Assembly: GCA_949316235.1 (NCBI GenBank)
Contig: OX438747.1
Span: 3,038,501-3,102,500 of the forward strand
DNA length: 64,000 nucleotides
Direction of reading: 5' to 3'
From: Oegoconia quadripuncta
Lineage: Eukaryota > Arthropoda > Insecta > Lepidoptera > Autostichidae
How positions within the stretch are numbered: position 1 is the stretch's first letter; each line of letters begins with the position of its first letter. The translations under genes and the position numbers were made by a program. Shown piece after piece: positions 60,070 to 64,000 of this stretch. Below the pieces are notes generated by a model. It made no database searches, had not been told where the DNA came from, and saw only the letters and a list, made by a program, of their open reading frames with translations.

Positions 60070-62835
60070 AGCAATCGCATAGGTGTAACCTTTGGGGGAG
60101 CAGAGCTGTCTCTATGTCTACAGTGTATTCAAGGCTGGCAGTAATACAGCTGCCATTTTGTATTAGCTTTCACGGAATGCAGAGATGATTTATTTCAACA
60201 ATAGATGGCGCCATGTTATATCACCAAAGATCACTATATTATTATCCACAACAGTTGGGTTTTTTATACGTATTTATATTTCCTTATAACGACATTAAGG
60301 TTTTACGTAGTCATCAAAGCGCTTAAAAGCTGGTTGTGTTTGTGTACTTAGTATATTTCATGTTTTGTTTATATTTGCACGCCATCTATCGCGAAGGTGG
60401 GTTAAATTAGTTACTGATAGATGCCGCGTTCCTGTCACAATATATACTTTTCATATTGTCAAAAATTTCTTAGGGCATTATATAATGTGCACCGAGCTGC
60501 CGCGCTCTTGGTATTTCCTTGTTTTTCATAAACATACATACATAATGTCACGACCTTTATCCCAAATAGGGTGGTCAAAGATATTGTTTGGGTGTTCCAA
60601 ACGTTAAGAATTTAATGATTAAAACAACACCACGGTTCACTTTTTGAAATATATAGAAATCACACTTGGCAGGGGGTGGGCCCATCGCCGTTGAAACGTG
60701 CAAATCTATTGTTTTTTGGTGGAAAGTCCCATTGTCGCCTTTTATGACACCCACCGGAAGAGACGGGTAGGTTCTATTCTATTTGAGTGTCGAAACCACA
60801 TGTCGAAATAAAAATAATCCAGGATATAGTAATGTCTTTATTATATTTAGTAATACATTTTTTAACCCACGACGCAAAAAGTTATATTGTAGTGTCTTTG
60901 ACATTGTAGCGTGAAAAGGGCTAAATTTGAAAACGGTTTTATATTTTCGAAAGCTGGTACTTGTGACACGGTTCCTTGCCATTTCTGATAGAAATAGGTT
61001 AAGCCCGTTAGAATCTGGGCGATATAATCATTTTTTTTTGCTTGACAATTAATTATTTGCTGTTCAATCTGGATTTTCAATATAGAACTAGGATTACGGA
61101 AGGAAGTAGAGATGTGATATTACGGTTAATTAAATAGCGATATGGCGTAAATTGTTTCAGCGCTGACAGTCAGGATCCCTGTAAGAAGCTGTACTACTGC
61201 TTGCTATAAATACTGTGGGCGTAGTTCTGTTGATACTGTAAATATTATTATTAGGTAAGTTGACCAATCGAGAGATTTGATTCACACCGAAGTTCTCTCC
61301 CGCAGTGTGTGGAATCTGACTCTGACATCGAGAGTTACTTTCACAACCGGTCGGCATGAAATATATTTGACCTTAATATATACATGAAATATTGAAGGAC
61401 ATTTATCGTTTAGACTGAGATCAAGAGTCATGTAATGCAATTTTTTTTTTATAGAGGTTGAACAAAATGTTGGGATCCCCCTTCCCTTAGACAATTATGT
61501 AATGCTCGATTTTGATAGTGTTATTTATTTATAAATTCGGTATTTTAATGAATATCAATTGTTTTCTTTTTCAAGGCTTCTAGATTGTTTTGTAGTGTTT
61601 AATCGGCGCGCGTGGCCGCCGCAAAGTTACTTATATTAGAATGATATATACCTAAACCTGTGAATGCCTTATATTAGTTTGTACAGTTATGTATCTATTA
61701 CAATACAAATAAATAATACAGTTACATTCGTTGTTTATTTTACTTTTTAAAATAAATGGTGTTAAGCTATCATTTGTAGAGTATTCTATATCTACACCAT
61801 GGTTGTGATCTATGTGGCCTCGGCAGAGCCACCAGAGTAAAGCTAATAGGACTAGCCACTGATACGTAGTTTTTGTCAGTTCTTGATGGACGGTGATCTG
61901 TCATGTCTTGTCAGGTGCCCCTCGCCTGTTATTAGGACGACAGAAATAATGGGATCCGTTCTTATGCCCGTATTAATCCTAAAGTTGACTCCAAGGGCCG
62001 TATTAATAAATCGATCTTGAGATTGAGATCGCGTCTCAGTTTCAATACTATTTTTATTTATACTGTTTTAATATGAAGCCTTCTTGCTGAAGCGCTGGCA
62101 TGCACAGAGTACTATTTATATACGGATCTTCCAAAGACGTTGGGTGGCGACGCTCACAGGTCTAAATAATATTTTATGTAAATAAAAACTAACAATATAC
62201 TAACATATACCTAAGTACTAGGTCAAATATCCCCCGCAAGACGGTTGCAAAGTTGTTATCCAAAATACTTGCACCAAACAAGAAATTAACTAATAGACGC
62301 GATGAAATGTATCAAATTCGAGATAATCAGATAATTAATGCACAAATGCAACTATTAACAAATGAGATAAGCGTTGGTCATTTTTTAGACAAATTACGTT
62401 AATTATTATATATTAGTTTGTTCCTGTTAAATGTAATCTAGTTTCCTTTACTTTGTTAGTTTTAGTAAACAAATTGACTTATCGTATTATTATTTTATTT
62501 TTTTCATCGATAATTAAATCCAACCATATCGCAGTGGGTACACGGGTAAACAGGAATTACCCCTACACCCACCGGTGGGTGAAGCCAGTGGGTGCACGGG
62601 TCGCGGGTCAAAAATATGAACTTAGGCTCGTGTTACAGAATGTTACTCAAACAGAGATCTTCGCTTAAGAACAGTTAAAAAGGGATAGCTTTATGTAACT
62701 TCAATATGGGAATATCTTTCTAACTATGCTCAAGCGTAGATCTAGGCTTGAGCTACATTCTGAAAAAAAGTTTTTTTTAATTTAATATGGAACGATTGGA
62801 CCTTCTTTTTAGTCTCTGGTAAGTTCAGTCTAATG
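60070..62835. repeat. Intergenic: DUF2358 gene 3' UTR and repeats
   Basis: 60530-60785 matches 39958-40115 ('cccaaatagggtggtcaaag', 'ttttttggtggaaagtccc'). AATAAA at 61709-61714. 61995-62080 carries the 'ggccgtattaataaatcgat' end repeat. 62620-62760 matches 43095-43245. No coding content. Confidence 0.6.
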
Positions 62836-63523
62836 CAGGGGTTCCCAAATGGTACCGCGACACCCTGGTGTTCCATGGAAGAGTCACAGGGGATCCGTGT
62901 TTAATCCGAAAATTAACGACAACGTTCATAGAAAACAGTCATATGAATAACCGCCATACCGACCCTCAAACAAACAGACTGGATACAGATAATCGCGTTC
63001 AATGTGCTATTATAAATATATGAAAATAATTCATTGGTCACTATTAAAGACGAAAATAAACACGTAATCCAGCAAAAGGTGTATTGCCAAAAATTGAAGT
63101 GAAAAAACAACAACTGTCTTCTTATAAAAGGAATACATAAAAAAAGTATAATTCAAAAAGCGCACCAGCCAGTCAACATCCTGGACGCATTTACGGTACA
63201 AATTTGAAAATATTCAAACTACAAGGTACTTAAATTGGCGATGAGGAGCAGCTCTGCAGCCTATGTTATGTATGTGTAATATTATAGAAGGATGCGTCAT
63301 TTTGGGTACTATAATCTAAAACGGTAAAGCCGTTTAAAAGTTTAAATTTTTGTTTCCCTACTTTTGTATAAATGTCAGCTCCTATGGAAGGAAATATTTT
63401 TATAAGGAAGGAAGGAATATCAGGAGGAAATATTTTTGATGACCACATTTTATTTTCAATTTGGGGATCCGCCAAAAAAGTGTGATCAATTAGGGTTCTG
63501 TGGCCAAAAAATGGGAACCACTG
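62836..63523. mobile_element. Non-autonomous hAT element, 688 bp
   Basis: The ends CAGGGGTTCCCAAA and GGGAACCACTG are the classical hAT terminus. Flanking duplications are GTCTAATG (62828-62835) and GTCTAATC (63524-63531), 7 of 8 identical. The interior has no recognisable transposase in either strand. Confidence 0.9.
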
Positions 63524-63667
63524 GTCTAATCAAGAGACGTTGGCAGCATTGCACCGACAAACTCAAGTTAAAAACTCATTCCTGATGGATTAAAAAATAA
63601 TCCAGAATATTTCGTCTCTATGCTCTTTATCTTTTAGTCAGCAGTGGGACAAGATCAGAAAAGTTGG

Positions 63668-63816
63668 TATTGGTGTCGATTCGGTTGCACACGAACTAAA
63701 CTAAAATCAGATTTAGACTGGTGCTGTCACGTTATATTGTTCCAGAGAGAAAAAGACAGGCAAACTTTAAAATTGGTTTTAGTTTAGTTTGCGTACAACC
63801 GAATCGACAGCATTGT
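63668..63816. mobile_element. Palindromic MITE, about 149 bp
   Basis: Arms 'gtcgattcggttgcacacga' and 'gcgtacaaccgaatcgacag', extended by 'actaaactaaaa' / 'ttttagtttagt'. One arm of a relative lies at 21840-21900 upstream of UBL5. 63817-64000 shows nothing. Confidence 0.75.
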
Positions 63817-64000
63817 TGTGGCTTCTTTTTTGTTAGAGTTCGGCACTTTTTCCTTGGATGGGAAGATTCGTATTTTGAAGATGATCATACTGAGTAGTAC
63901 AGAACATTGTACGGCAAAATTCAGTGAAAGGAAGTATAAATTAAAAGTACATGACGAAGCTTTCGGGTTTCTACAAGAAACCGCAAAAATCTTCTGTAAA

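Overview
This is a 64 kb piece of an AT-rich, intron-rich, repeat-dense insect nuclear genome. Lepidoptera is the best fit. The reasons are several interspersed motifs I know from moth and butterfly genomes (the 'cagccgaagacgtccactgctgg' type at 16.77 kb, the 'gcgaagccgcgggc' type at 33.0 and 37.5 kb), dense tRNA-headed SINEs, and a short TTAGG run. I cannot name the species. There are no prokaryotic features, rRNA genes, free-standing tRNA genes or CRISPR arrays.

Six conserved host genes can be assembled by joining exons at GT/AG sites: (1) the 3' part of glycyl-tRNA synthetase GARS (+, 3-1985), uninterrupted to the left edge; (2) PRPF38B, a spliceosomal factor (-, 7 coding exons, 2352-8226, 370 aa), convergent with GARS; (3) UBL5/Hub1, the ubiquitin-like splicing modifier (-, 2 coding exons, 20560-21707, 73 aa), whose only intron has U12-type (minor spliceosome) signals; (4) SURF4, an ER cargo receptor (+, 6 exons, 23296-40287, 270 aa), divergent from UBL5; (5) NUBPL/Ind1, a mitochondrial Fe-S P-loop protein for complex I assembly (-, 5 exons, 47403-53323, 316 aa); (6) a DUF2358 / C6orf136-like protein (+, 8 exons, 54157-60069, 384 aa), head-to-head with NUBPL across 833 bp.

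Between and inside the genes is a mobile-element landscape. The main item is a complete Ty3/gypsy LTR retrotransposon (8554-14595, minus strand). It has 356-bp LTRs that look identical, a 4-bp target duplication, an uninterrupted 1467-codon gag-pol ORF, and a paralogous empty target site nearby at about 15.03 kb. Its 3' region carries at least nine copies of a bulged hairpin whose stems show compensatory changes while a 5-nt bulge stays constant. This is the strongest candidate for an undescribed functional structure in the window. There is also a nearly intact mariner (44114-45408, one 1-nt frameshift), two non-autonomous hAT elements with 8-bp target duplications, several TA-flanked MITE families, three tRNA-headed SINE families, and decayed non-LTR retrotransposon ORF1 and RT fragments.

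Layout: 0-8.4 kb GARS/PRPF38B; 8.4-20.5 kb transposon block; 20.5-40.3 kb UBL5/SURF4 with TE-filled introns; 40.3-47.4 kb gene-free with mariner; 47.4-60.1 kb NUBPL/DUF2358 pair; 60.1-64 kb repeats only. Functionally, PRPF38B and UBL5 are both spliceosome-linked, and the NUBPL/DUF2358 pair probably shares a promoter region.
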